NCBI RefSeq assembly: GCF_030068605.1
Contig: NZ_JASJOU010000013.1
Location: 1-64,000 of the forward strand
Reading direction: 5' to 3'
Length of the DNA: 64,000 nucleotides
Source: Xanthocytophaga agilis
GTDB lineage: Bacteria > Bacteroidota > Bacteroidia > Cytophagales > 172606-1
This document shows, one piece after another, positions 44,191 to 52,983 of this stretch; position 1 is the first letter of the stretch; each line of letters starts with the position of its first letter. The notes beneath the pieces are model-generated. The model was not told the origin of the DNA. It made no database searches and saw only the letters and a list, made by a program, of their open reading frames with translations. A program made the position numbers and the translations under genes.

Positions 44191-44391
44191 CTATTTTTCA
44201 GATAATTTTTGAAGCCTCACTTCAGCTTCCAGCAAATACGAACGACATGCGTTAATCAACTGAGTGGCTTCTTCAAAAAGACCAACAGAATCATCAAAAG
44301 GCTGATTGCCTTCCTGTAGTAAAGATTGGATGTCGCGAATGCGAGTGAGAGACTTTTCGAGATTAAAGGTTTCGGAGGAATTCACAAACAA
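44191..44391 (-). CDS. xseB: exodeoxyribonuclease VII small subunit
   Basis: A 66-residue protein typical of XseB: FNLEKSLTRIRDIQSLLQEG, then DSVGLFEEATQLINACRSYL. It forms a coiled helical hairpin that binds the large subunit XseA. The large-subunit gene is not adjacent but lies 1.4 kb upstream on the same strand, beyond a GNAT and a SUKH-type gene. Confidence 0.9.
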   Translation of the reverse strand: MFVNSSETFNLEKSLTRIRDIQSLLQEGNQPFDDSVGLFEEATQLINACRSYLLEAEVRLQKLSEK

Positions 44392-44418
44392 AGAATAAAT
44401 AAGTATAACATAGCGTTG

Positions 44419-44913
44419 CTACAAATATAACTGCATAAAGGCCAGATCCAGCCATTTGTCAAATTTATATCCCACTTCTTTTAGCCGTCCTGTTTCCTGA
44501 AAGCCAAGTTTCCGATGCAGTTCACAACTGACTACGTTTTCCGCATCAATACCCGCAATCATGGTATGAAATCCTTGCTTACGGGCTCTATCTATCAACA
44601 CTTCCAATAATATCTTCCCCACTCCTTTTCCCCGTGATTCTTCAGAAACGTAGATGGAATGCTCTACACTGAAACGATAGCCTTCCCAGGGTCTGAAAAT
44701 ACCATAACTCCCAAATCCTATTACTTTTCCATTGTAATCAGCCACCAGTACAGGCATGTTATCTACTTGTTTCTTATCAAACCAGGCTTGCTGAACATCC
44801 AGCAACCGAGGTTGATAATCATACACAGCCGTAGTATGTGCTATAGCATGGTTGATAATAGCAAGAATAGCAGGTACATCGTCCGATGTAGCATCGCGTA
44901 TAGTGAGTTCCAT
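44419..44913 (-). CDS. GNAT N-acetyltransferase, phosphinothricin-acetyltransferase-like
   Basis: A 164-residue acetyltransferase with the acetyl-CoA-binding loop SRGKGVGKILLEVLI. The N-terminus TIRDATSDDVPAILAIINHA and the C-terminal HRKLGFQETGRLKEVGYKFD are characteristic of the Pat/MnaT subfamily, which acetylates phosphinothricin or methionine sulfone/sulfoximine analogues. The native substrate here is unknown. It lies 27 bases upstream of xseB. Confidence 0.9.
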   Translation of the reverse strand: MELTIRDATSDDVPAILAIINHAIAHTTAVYDYQPRLLDVQQAWFDKKQVDNMPVLVADYNGKVIGFGSYGIFRPWEGYRFSVEHSIYVSEESRGKGVGKILLEVLIDRARKQGFHTMIAGIDAENVVSCELHRKLGFQETGRLKEVGYKFDKWLDLAFMQLYL

Positions 44914-44940
44914 TCTGTATGGTTTTTTAAGATCAGGATG

Positions 44941-44974
44941 TTTGCAGTGACCCAGTAAAACGGGTCACTGCAAA
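44941..44974 (-). terminator. hairpin terminator of the SUKH-type gene
   Basis: A perfect 13-bp stem (TTTGCAGTGACCC) with an 8-base loop, 84 bases downstream of the minus-strand stop at 45058 and just upstream of the GNAT start. It separates the two genes transcriptionally. Confidence 0.7.
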
Positions 44975-45057
44975 AGTATAAAACTTTTGGATGTATTGCG
45001 GATAGGTAATTCAGAGAAGTGAGACAATTGTTGCGTTGTCATTCAATTGGAAAAGTA

Positions 45058-45759
45058 CTAATCAGGTAGCTTCAAATAATGGGAAAGCTGATTAGCTCTC
45101 ATATAGGCAATCCACTTATCTTCAAACTCGTCAGGCAAGGTTAGCTCACCTCTTTGCAGATCTTGTTCATAAATTATGTTTGAAAAGGCTTGCCGACGAG
45201 TAACATAGTCATGATAAGTACTTGTATTACCATTTCCCTTGTTATAATCTAATGTATCTATAGATAACCATTGCTTTTTTTCTACCCACTCTTTCCCTTT
45301 TAAACTTGCTTTAAGCTTTAACAAAATGATGATTTCCTCTCTAATCCATATAGTAAAGTGACTTTCTGTATCCAATAACACATCACTTGCTTCAAACGTA
45401 ATTACTTCAGGATCTTCACTCTCTGATTTAATAAGAGTAAATACATGAGCATAGCTCCTATACTTAATGGCAAGAAATAGATCATAGTTGATAAGATCAT
45501 AATTTCTTTTATTTAATTCTTCATTTGCACTCTTACAATCACTGACAGTAAGTTTGTCTCCCTCAAATAGTATATGAGACATACTATTCCCGAAATACTG
45601 AAGCCATACTCTGTAAGCTATAGGTAAAGGTTTTCCAATGGCAGACTGAAGCAAATCAATTTGAATGCTTGAAGACCCTTCAGGGTTTGTCTCAAAATCA
45701 ATAGCTATCAAATATTCACGTATTTTAAGAAAATACGCTTCGTATAATTCTCTCCTCAT
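45058..45759 (-). CDS. SMI1/KNR4 (SUKH)-like protein, possible immunity protein
   Basis: A 233-residue protein. The region LLQSAIGKPLPIAYRVWLQY (residues about 35-54) matches the SUKH core, where LPxxYxxWLxxFGxG precedes the first strands. VITFEASDVLLDTESHFTIW fits later strands. SUKH proteins are often immunity factors against polymorphic toxins; no toxin gene is adjacent. It is inserted between xseA and the GNAT/xseB genes. Confidence 0.55.
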   Translation of the reverse strand: MRRELYEAYFLKIREYLIAIDFETNPEGSSSIQIDLLQSAIGKPLPIAYRVWLQYFGNSMSHILFEGDKLTVSDCKSANEELNKRNYDLINYDLFLAIKYRSYAHVFTLIKSESEDPEVITFEASDVLLDTESHFTIWIREEIIILLKLKASLKGKEWVEKKQWLSIDTLDYNKGNGNTSTYHDYVTRRQAFSNIIYEQDLQRGELTLPDEFEDKWIAYMRANQLSHYLKLPD

Positions 45760-45823
45760 TCCAGATTATAATTTCACCTATAATACATAGTGAAATAAAT
45801 GTTAATTCAAACGTTTAATATGA

Positions 45824-46942
45824 TCACTTCACTATCGATGTCACACGGCCATCCTGTAAGACGGTTTCAATCTCATCCCCTTTCTGCAGTTCCTCAGAAG
45901 AAAGTATCTTCTTGCCATCCTTCAATGTAATGGAATATCCCTGGGTCAGGAAGGCTTTGGGATTTAATATCTGAAGCTGGGCTTCAAGTAAATCCAGCTG
46001 GCTTTTGTTGTTTTGCAATAAACGACTCATCTGCCACCCTAACCGTTCAGTAAAGTCATCCAAAAACTGTTCGCTTTCATTCAGTTGCTTTTGCAATAGT
46101 TCCAGAAAATAGATCTTGGTACTATCCAGTGCATTCAGTAATTCAGCCCGGTCAGGCGTGGTGAGTTCGGCAGCCGCTGTAGGTGTAGCAGCCCGAACAT
46201 CGGCTACAAAATCGAGAATGGTAAAATCAGTTTCGTGTCCAATCGCTGACACTACAGGAATAGCCGAATCAAAAATGGTTCGGGCAAGACGTTCATCATT
46301 GAACCCCCACAAATCTTCCGTAGAACCCCCACCCCTGGCAATAATTATCACATCCAGATCAGGTTCTTCCTGAAGTCGCCGAAAAGCCCGGATCACAGAC
46401 TCGGCGGCTAAGTCGCCCTGAACCAGAGAGGGAGACAGTATCACCTCAACACAGGGATAACGGCGTTCAAATACCCGCAACATGTCTTGTATCACCGCTC
46501 CGGTTGGCGAAGTCACTATACCTATTTTCTGAGGAAAGGCAGGCAAGGGCTTTTTATGCTCCCATTCAAACAGCCCTTCTTCTTTGAGTTTTTCTTTGAG
46601 TAATAAAAACTGTTGAAATAAGTCGCCAATTCCTGCATCCCGGATACTCGTTACCTGCATCTGGTATTGACCACGAGATACATAGACAGTCACATCACCC
46701 TCTACCACCAGTTTGGCTCCTGCTTTGAGCAAAGGTCGTATCAGTGGACTAATCTGCCCGCGAAACATCACGCAGGAAATTTGCGACTCTTCATCTTTCA
46801 GGGTAAAATAGGCATGTCCGGAAGAGTGGATTGTCAGGTTAGAGACTTCTCCTTTTACTGAAATCTGTTGTAAGTCCGGATCTTCTTCCAGAATGGCTTT
46901 AATCACATGAGTCAGGTCACTGACCGAAAGTATGTCATTCAC
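45824..46942 (-). CDS. xseA: exodeoxyribonuclease VII large subunit
   Basis: A 372-residue nuclease subunit. The N-terminal OB fold (1-100) has ISVKGEVSNLTIHSSGHAYF and LKDEESQISCVMFRGQ. The catalytic domain has PAFPQKIGIVTSPTGAVIQD, DVIIIARGGGSTEDLWGFND and PVVSAIGHETDFTILDFVAD. The C-terminal helical part is shorter than the 450-residue E. coli protein. With XseB it degrades single-stranded DNA in both directions. Confidence 0.95.
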   Translation of the reverse strand: MNDILSVSDLTHVIKAILEEDPDLQQISVKGEVSNLTIHSSGHAYFTLKDEESQISCVMFRGQISPLIRPLLKAGAKLVVEGDVTVYVSRGQYQMQVTSIRDAGIGDLFQQFLLLKEKLKEEGLFEWEHKKPLPAFPQKIGIVTSPTGAVIQDMLRVFERRYPCVEVILSPSLVQGDLAAESVIRAFRRLQEEPDLDVIIIARGGGSTEDLWGFNDERLARTIFDSAIPVVSAIGHETDFTILDFVADVRAATPTAAAELTTPDRAELLNALDSTKIYFLELLQKQLNESEQFLDDFTERLGWQMSRLLQNNKSQLDLLEAQLQILNPKAFLTQGYSITLKDGKKILSSEELQKGDEIETVLQDGRVTSIVK

Positions 46943-47027
46943 GATGATATATCTCGAAAATAGAAATTTAGAATAAATAATTCAAAGCAAGCTTGTACTA
47001 GTAGCGACTGAGGATACTTATCACTAG

Positions 47028-47417
47028 TTAAGCTTCTGTCAATTCAGAATCGGAAGTGGATTTTTGTTCGGTTAAACTGCGATGAGCATTGCCCCAGTCA
47101 GACATCGCGCCCAGCATAGGTTTCATGGTATTCCCTAACTCAGTGATCTCATATTCCACTCTTGGCGGAACTTCGGCATATACTACTCTGCGCACTATCC
47201 CATCCTGCTCCAGTTCACGCAGTTGAGCCACGAGCATTCGCTCAGAAATCCCTTCTATCGATTTTTTCAACTCACTGTAACGCATAGTACCATACACCAG
47301 CCGACACAAAATGGCTGGCTTCCATCTGCCACCGATTACCCGTAAAGAAACCGCCATACCGCACGTGTCTATAATGCGTTTTTCATTCAAAGCGTTGGTT
47401 GAGTTCTCTTTTCTCAT
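47028..47417 (-). CDS. HxlR-family transcriptional regulator
   Basis: A 129-residue winged-helix protein with the family core VIGGRWKPAILCRLVYGTMR, then YSELKKSIEGISERMLVAQL and EVPPRVEYEITELG. Cys19 in DTCGMAV matches the redox-sensing Cys of some HxlR members (HypR/YodB type). It is divergent from the SDR gene, with a paired inverted-repeat operator between them, so it very likely controls that gene. Confidence 0.92.
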   Translation of the reverse strand: MRKENSTNALNEKRIIDTCGMAVSLRVIGGRWKPAILCRLVYGTMRYSELKKSIEGISERMLVAQLRELEQDGIVRRVVYAEVPPRVEYEITELGNTMKPMLGAMSDWGNAHRSLTEQKSTSDSELTEA

Positions 47418-47428
47418 TTCTTACTTTT

Positions 47429-47463
47429 TTGTTAGTACCTAACAATTTGTTGCTTACTAGCAA
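47429..47463. promoter_or_regulatory. likely HxlR operator: two inverted repeats
   Basis: The first site is a perfect repeat TTGTTAG-TAC-CTAACAA (47429-47445). The second, TTGCTTACTAGCAA (47450-47463), is imperfect and centred about 20 bases away, two helical turns. Both lie in the 102-base gap between the HxlR and SDR starts. Confidence 0.6.
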
Positions 47464-47519
47464 AGGTAACGTAATGCGCTTACGTTTGTGTCATGAGTTG
47501 AAAATAAATAAAAATCATC

Positions 47520-48260
47520 ATGAAAAAGTTAGCAAACAAAATAGCATTAGTAACTGGCGGAAGCCGTGGAATAGGGGCTGCAATTGTACGTCGTTTAGCG
47601 GCCGAAGGAGCAAGTGTAGCTTTTACATATAGTCAGTCAGCAGAGAAAGCCCAAACCATAGCCAATGAAATCAATGCTGCCGGTGGTCATGCCATCGCCA
47701 TAGGAGCAGATAGTGCCCGATCAGCCGATATTATCCAGGCAGTAAGCCAAACTGTTGCTGAATTTGGAGGCCTTGATATATTGGTGAATAATGCGGGCAT
47801 CTACATTGGTAAAGACTTTCACCAGCATACTATTGATGAATACGACCAGATAATGGATGTAAATGTAAAAGCGGTGTATGTAGCCACATTGGAAGCTGTA
47901 AAACACCTGAAAACCGGTGGACGAATCATCACCATAGGAAGTAACATGGCCGATAACGCTATAGGAACGCAAACCACACTCTATACGATGAGTAAATCAG
48001 CCTTACAAGGTTTTACCCGTGGACTGGCACGTGATCTAGGCCCAAAAGGGATTACTGTTACACTGGTGCAGCCCGGTCCAACCAATACGGATATGAACCC
48101 AGCAGATACTGAGCACGCCGACTATGCACGCAGCCGGATGGCTCTACCCAAGTATGGTACAGTGGAAGATGTGGCAGGCCTGGTAGCATTTTTGGCAAGC
48201 GAAGAGGGGAAACAAATCACGGGCTCATGGGTAACTATTGATGGAGGCTTTAATGCCTGA
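47520..48260 (+). CDS. short-chain dehydrogenase/reductase (3-oxoacyl-ACP reductase-like)
   Basis: A 246-residue classical SDR. The cofactor motif is TGGSRGIGAAIVRRL, followed by DILVNNAGIYIG, the catalytic Ser region IITIGSNMADN, YTMSKSALQGFTRGL (Tyr-x3-Lys), and the C-terminal GSWVTIDGGFNA. It is an NAD(P)H-dependent oxidoreductase. The partner HxlR regulator suggests induction by reactive electrophiles or quinones, which is inference. Confidence 0.92.
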   Translation: MKKLANKIALVTGGSRGIGAAIVRRLAAEGASVAFTYSQSAEKAQTIANEINAAGGHAIAIGADSARSADIIQAVSQTVAEFGGLDILVNNAGIYIGKDFHQHTIDEYDQIMDVNVKAVYVATLEAVKHLKTGGRIITIGSNMADNAIGTQTTLYTMSKSALQGFTRGLARDLGPKGITVTLVQPGPTNTDMNPADTEHADYARSRMALPKYGTVEDVAGLVAFLASEEGKQITGSWVTIDGGFNA

Positions 48261-48382
48261 TTAGTTACCAGAGATTTATCTCACACTTACAGGTAACAAT
48301 ATTTTCTTTATAGTCTATTTTTACCTGTAAGTGCTAGCACAAGTGGCTACTTTTGCTTTGTGCTCAACTGTATAGAATTAGA

Positions 48383-48429
48383 AGATCTCCGTGAAGTATG
48401 ATCATATTGATCATACTTCACGGAGATCT
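48383..48429. terminator. very long perfect hairpin, bidirectional terminator
   Basis: A perfect 22-bp stem (48383-48404 with 48408-48429) and a three-base loop. It lies between the convergent SDR (plus) and coiled-coil lipoprotein (minus) genes. Confidence 0.75.
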
Positions 48430-48453
48430 ATAGAAATTTCAATAAGGCTTTAA

Positions 48454-48954
48454 TTAGTTGTCAGAATCTTTCTCAAAGTTTTCTTTGGCCTCTTCAAAGC
48501 CTCTGTCGAGTTCGTCTACCGCTTTTCGGATACCTGCCTTCATATCCTGCCAGGCATTTCCCGAGGATCTGCGTAATTTCTCAATATCTCTGTTTAATTC
48601 ATCCCGTTTTACTTCCAGTGCTGCGATCTCTGCTTTTACTTTTCTGTCAGCCTTCTTACCCTGTCTATCAATCTTCGCTTCTAACTCGTCAATTTCATTA
48701 TCCAGCTCTCTGGATTTTTTCTGCATGGTTGCCACAAACTCATCTTTGTTTTCTTCCAGTCTGTCACCAACAGAATCCGTTTTCCCTTCTATTTCATTAG
48801 CCAGATCTTTGGCATCTTCCTGAATCGCCTCTCCCGTTTCTTCTAAAGCCATTTCTGTACGTGTTTTGTCTCTGTCCTCATTACAGGAAAGCAATAATCC
48901 GGACACAAGTGTTATGCATGTAGCATATTTCAGATAAGCAACCAATGTTTTCAT
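48454..48954 (-). CDS. coiled-coil lipoprotein
   Basis: A 166-residue lipoprotein with lipobox VSGLLLSC (Cys near residue 24). Almost the whole mature part is charged heptad-like helix (KKSRELDNEIDELEAKIDRQ and KAEIAALEVKRDELNRDIEK), so a long coiled coil is expected. It is anchored in the envelope; the function is unknown. A shielding or stress role as for similar small lipoproteins is only inference. Confidence 0.7.
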   Translation of the reverse strand: MKTLVAYLKYATCITLVSGLLLSCNEDRDKTRTEMALEETGEAIQEDAKDLANEIEGKTDSVGDRLEENKDEFVATMQKKSRELDNEIDELEAKIDRQGKKADRKVKAEIAALEVKRDELNRDIEKLRRSSGNAWQDMKAGIRKAVDELDRGFEEAKENFEKDSDN

Positions 48955-49188
48955 ATCGGTATAAGGATAAGTGTATAGTGTACTATGTATGTGCTGAATA
49001 CAACGTATAATACAGCAGTATGGTTACAAATGTAAAAATTCTATGCCTTTCCTCCCCATTCGTTTACTTCAAAGAGCAATTTCCACAATTTACGAACTTC
49101 TCTCTATCTGGATAGGTTATCATACTAGATAGCTTTGGGGATTTTTCTGGTATCTTATAAAGGCTAGATCCCCACTTCTATATACAAA

Positions 49189-49839
49189 ATGCTTTATCTT
49201 ATGAATGCTATACACACAGTAAGTGCTGAAATTCAAAAAAAATCCATTGATGGACGTTTGCTTGCAAAATATGCCCAGATTGAAGAAAATGATATCTTGG
49301 TTGATCTGACTAGTGATATGGATACCAATATAGTTGTTTTCAAGGATATCGTAGCTCCCTATGGCAAAGTAATCGGAATTGTACCAACAACCCTATCTGC
49401 CACAACAGATGTTACACGCCAAACAACGGGCTTTGTAAGTGTCGAATTTCGTCAGGGCAATCCAGAAGAATTGCCACTCGCTGGATCTTCTGCACATGTT
49501 GTTACCAACAGTCAGGTACTGAATCTAGCACACAACACAGAAAAAGTCTTTGCTGAAATCTTTCGCGTACTTAAACCAGGAGGTCGATCGGCTATTACAG
49601 CGATTATTCAGCATGCAGAGCTGTCTGATTATCTGGTAGCTATTGAGAAGCTGGGATTTGAAAATATACAGGTCAAGCAGCAACAGGCTGTTTCTCTTAC
49701 AGATTTGACGTTGAATGGATATTTATCTGAACAGGAAATAGTGGCTATTCCAAAAGAAATAACTGATTTGCTCTATCTTACTGTCTATGCAGAAAAGCCG
49801 GGTAATGGAATGGGTGTACAGTCTTGTGTTTGTTCATAA
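49189..49839 (+). CDS. SAM methyltransferase-like protein (ArsM-related), degenerate motif I
   Basis: A 216-residue protein (or 212 from the ATG at 49201). It keeps the methyltransferase post-motifs (QGNPEELPLAGSSAHVVTNS and EIFRVLKPGGRSAITAI) and a C-terminal CVC-Ser end like arsenite-methyltransferase relatives. Motif I reads VDLTSDMDTNIVV instead of the glycine-rich LDLGSGxG, so SAM binding may be weak or lost. Substrate unknown. Confidence 0.65.
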   Translation: MLYLMNAIHTVSAEIQKKSIDGRLLAKYAQIEENDILVDLTSDMDTNIVVFKDIVAPYGKVIGIVPTTLSATTDVTRQTTGFVSVEFRQGNPEELPLAGSSAHVVTNSQVLNLAHNTEKVFAEIFRVLKPGGRSAITAIIQHAELSDYLVAIEKLGFENIQVKQQQAVSLTDLTLNGYLSEQEIVAIPKEITDLLYLTVYAEKPGNGMGVQSCVCS

Positions 49840-49928
49840 GAGGTTTTATCTAACCTGACAGGAAGTGAATCATATGACTTCCTCCTATTGTCAATTGAAG
49901 AACGGCTCTTTTTTCCCAGTCTTTTTTT

Positions 49929-50060
49929 GTCCTCCTGAAAGGAACCTCCCACTACTATGGGACAGGTGTGACAAGATTGTCGGTCTTTACTTTTGAAGTG
50001 TATTTTTTCTCTCAGACACCAAACGCATCTCTATTTGCCAAAAGATCCTTTCAGGAGGAC
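49929..50060 (+). repeat. interspersed repeat family A, copy 5
   Basis: It starts GTCCTCCTGAAAGGAACCTC and ends AAGATCCTTTCAGGAGGAC. The inside carries GTGACAAGATTGTCGGTC and TCTCAGACACCAAACGC, diverged more than in copies 3 and 4. A short extra segment (ACTACTATGGGACAGG) follows the first end. It lies between the methyltransferase and sialate-esterase genes. Confidence 0.75.
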
Positions 50061-50216
50061 AGAGAGAGTATATTAGACAATAAAACAGACAAGAGGGAAA
50101 CTAGAGAAACTCTTCTGTCTACTATATTGATCGCATCCTACTTATTACATGTTTGATTCCACTTGCGGTGACTTTCAGAATTATCTACCTTGCATTGACT
50201 CTATATCTCTTTGTCA

Positions 50217-52142
50217 ATGAATAGATACACCGCTCTCATTTTCCTATTATTAGCTACTCCTGTATTTGGCCAGATACGACTGCCCCGACTCATTAGTGAC
50301 GGACTTGTTTTACAACGGGATAAACCAGTAAAACTTTGGGGTTGGGCATCTGCGGGTGAAGCTATCACTCTTACCTTTAAAGGTAAATCCTACCCAACCA
50401 AAGCCGATCAAACGGGCAATTGGCAGCTTCAACTTCCAGCCCATTCGGCAGGTGGTCCTTTTGAGATGGTATTCAAAGGAAGCAATGAGGTGAAGATTCA
50501 GGATGTGCTGTTTGGGGATGTATGGATTTGTTCCGGACAATCGAATATGGAACTGCCCATGGAGCGGGTAAAAGAAAAGTATAGCTCGATTATTCCGACA
50601 GCAAACCAGCCAACCATCCGGCAGTTTCTGGTACCTGATAAATATGATTTCAAAAAAACGCATACAGATCTGGAATCTGGTTCCTGGGTAGCCGCTACAC
50701 CACAAAATGTACTTTCTTTTTCAGCAGTAGCCTATTTTTTTGCCAGAGAACTACAAACTTATCACAATGTTCCTATTGGCTTGGTCAATTCCGCTTTAGG
50801 AGGCTCCCCCGTAGAAGCCTGGATAAGTGAAGATGCCTTAAAACCATTTCCGAAAGCGTATGAGGAATTACAAAAATTTAAAAATGACAGCCTTATTCAG
50901 GCAATTGAAGCCAGCGACAGATCCAGAACGGCTGCCTGGTATCAGTCACTCAATCAAACAGACATGGGTATTACCAGTCAACCACGCTGGACAGCCCCTG
51001 AACTAAATGACAGTGACTGGGCAGAGATGTCAATCCCTGGCTATTGGGCAGACGGGCCAATGGGAAAAAAGAATGGAGCAGTATGGTTTCGCAAAACAGT
51101 CACAATACCCTCTTCGTTTGTGGGCAAACCTGTCAAACTATGGATGGGACGCATTGTAGATCAGGATTCTGTGTTTGTCAACGGGCAGTTTGTAGGTACA
51201 ACTGGCTATCAATATCCTCCCCGCCGGTATGAGATCAAACCAGGAATTCTGAAAGAAGGTCAGAATACGATTGTAGTTCGTGTCATCAACAATGCAGACC
51301 GGGGTGGGTTTATTGCTGACAAACCATACTACCTGGCAGTTGGAGCAGACACGATTGACTTGAAAGGCACCTGGAAATATAAATTGGGAACATCTATACC
51401 TCCCCTGCAAAGTCAGACATTTATCCGATGGAAGCCTGCCGGATTATACAACAACATGATAGCCCCCTTACTAAACCTCTCCATCAAAGGGGTGATCTGG
51501 TATCAGGGTGAAGCCAATGCCAGTGCACCTCAGGAATACGCCCAAACGTTTCCTGCAATGATCAAAAACTGGAGAGACAAATGGCATCAGGGCAACTTCC
51601 CCTTTCTATTCGTACAACTTGCGAATTTCATGGAAGAAAGGTCTACTCCACAGGAAAGCGACTGGGCCAAACTCAGACAATCTCAGGATCAGACGTTATC
51701 ACTCCCCAATACAGGCATGGCAGTTACCATAGACCTTGGTGAGTGGAATGATATTCATCCATTAAACAAACAGGATGTCGGCAAGCGATTGGCCTTACAG
51801 GCCCGAAAAATAGCGTATGGAGAGAAAAATCTGGTAGCTTCCGGCCCCACAGCAAAACAGGCTATATTTAAACCAAATCAAGTTACAATTACTTTTCAAA
51901 ATACAGGTAATGGATTACTTACCAGAAAGAATGCTAAGCTGAATGGGTTTGCTATTTCCAGCGATGGAAAAAACTTTGTATGGGCAGACGCGGAGATAAA
52001 AGGCAATACTGTGGTAGTATCTAATAAGACGATAAGCAACCCAACTATAGTTCGCTATGCATGGGCAGACAATCCGGCAACTGCCAATCTGATCAACAAA
52101 GAAGGACTGCCAGCTACTCCGTTTGAACTGAAAAAGAAATGA
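50217..52142 (+). CDS. sialate O-acetylesterase-like enzyme
   Basis: A 641-residue secreted protein (signal TALIFLLLATPVFGQ) starting at the ATG at 50217. The SGNH-type nucleophile Ser is in VWICSGQSNMELPM. NSALGGSPVEAW and the late WNDIHPLNKQDVG (Asp/His) complete the active site. A galactose-binding-like jelly roll is inserted in the middle (residues about 255-390: GAVWFRKTVTIPS, DSVFVNGQFVG). Such enzymes remove acetyl groups from sialic acids or other glycans. No sialidase adjoins it. Confidence 0.92.
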   Translation: MNRYTALIFLLLATPVFGQIRLPRLISDGLVLQRDKPVKLWGWASAGEAITLTFKGKSYPTKADQTGNWQLQLPAHSAGGPFEMVFKGSNEVKIQDVLFGDVWICSGQSNMELPMERVKEKYSSIIPTANQPTIRQFLVPDKYDFKKTHTDLESGSWVAATPQNVLSFSAVAYFFARELQTYHNVPIGLVNSALGGSPVEAWISEDALKPFPKAYEELQKFKNDSLIQAIEASDRSRTAAWYQSLNQTDMGITSQPRWTAPELNDSDWAEMSIPGYWADGPMGKKNGAVWFRKTVTIPSSFVGKPVKLWMGRIVDQDSVFVNGQFVGTTGYQYPPRRYEIKPGILKEGQNTIVVRVINNADRGGFIADKPYYLAVGADTIDLKGTWKYKLGTSIPPLQSQTFIRWKPAGLYNNMIAPLLNLSIKGVIWYQGEANASAPQEYAQTFPAMIKNWRDKWHQGNFPFLFVQLANFMEERSTPQESDWAKLRQSQDQTLSLPNTGMAVTIDLGEWNDIHPLNKQDVGKRLALQARKIAYGEKNLVASGPTAKQAIFKPNQVTITFQNTGNGLLTRKNAKLNGFAISSDGKNFVWADAEIKGNTVVVSNKTISNPTIVRYAWADNPATANLINKEGLPATPFELKKK

Positions 52143-52229
52143 ACACAATGTAGGCAGTCAACGTACTGTTGTATATTTTCGCAACCGTCTTTATCGTTTT
52201 ATTTCATTCTATTCTTCTATCACTGTTTT

Positions 52230-52532
52230 ATGACAGATTTATTATCTACCTCTCTGGGAAGACTTCGTGTAATCGGATTTATAGAGGGTGTATCCTTTCT
52301 TGTGATCTTATTTGTTACCATGCCATTGAAATATATATTTCATATGCCGGAAGCCAACAAAATATGTGGTATGGCTCACGGACTTCTCTTTATTGCCTAT
52401 GTGATTCTGGTCATTATGGTTGCAATTGAACACCGATGGAATTTCCGAAAAACAGGACTGGCACTGGTAGCTTCTATTATTCCGTTTGGCACCTTTTGGG
52501 CTGATGCGAAGTTATTTCGCAAGGAAGACTAG
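52230..52532 (+). CDS. DUF3817 membrane protein
   Basis: A 100-residue protein with three membrane helices and the DUF3817 pattern: LGRLRVIGFIEGVSFLVILF, then MPLKYIF, GMAHGLLFIAYVILVIM and IPFGTFWADAKLFRKE. This family includes YdzA-like proteins of unknown function. It follows the sialate esterase by 87 bases, possibly in the same transcript. Confidence 0.85.
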   Translation: MTDLLSTSLGRLRVIGFIEGVSFLVILFVTMPLKYIFHMPEANKICGMAHGLLFIAYVILVIMVAIEHRWNFRKTGLALVASIIPFGTFWADAKLFRKED

Positions 52533-52639
52533 TCCTGAATACAAATCATTCTTAATTTCAACTGTGCGTTTATGTCTGATTGACCTTTACCTTTATTGGT
52601 TCAGCTTTCTTCCTTTCTTTCCGTAAATTCCCTAACTTT

Positions 52640-52804
52640 CTTTTACTTGTGGCATGGTACTTTTTTGCTTGTCCAAAAAAGTACCCCAAAAAGGACACTT
52701 TTCTCCGATCCTTCTGCCCGCAGGCCAAGAGCCAACCTCGCGGAGAAAAGATCGCCAGCGCACCTACATCACCTGCCACGATTGAAGTCATCATAACTCT
52801 CTTT
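52640..52804 (+). repeat. interspersed repeat family B, copy 3
   Basis: Left flank TTTTTTGCTTGTCCAAAAAA, then the hairpin core CTTTTCTCCG...CGGAGAAAAG at about 52699-52750, then CGCACCTACATCACCTGCC and ATTGAAGTCATCATAACTC. It is nearly identical to copy 2 and less so to copy 1. It lies between DUF3817 and the phosphoesterase gene. Confidence 0.8.
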
Positions 52805-52983
52805 ATGACATTTGTTATTACTTTCTCCATGACAGCTTTTACTCAAAATTCGAGATGATTCATGTTGGTGCATTGTAAGCGAATACCTATCATTCACTTT
52901 TCAGATTATTGAGGTATATAAAGTTACAAATACTGGTATATAGCAGACAAATAGATAGAAACACGTTGCCCATTATGCATCTT

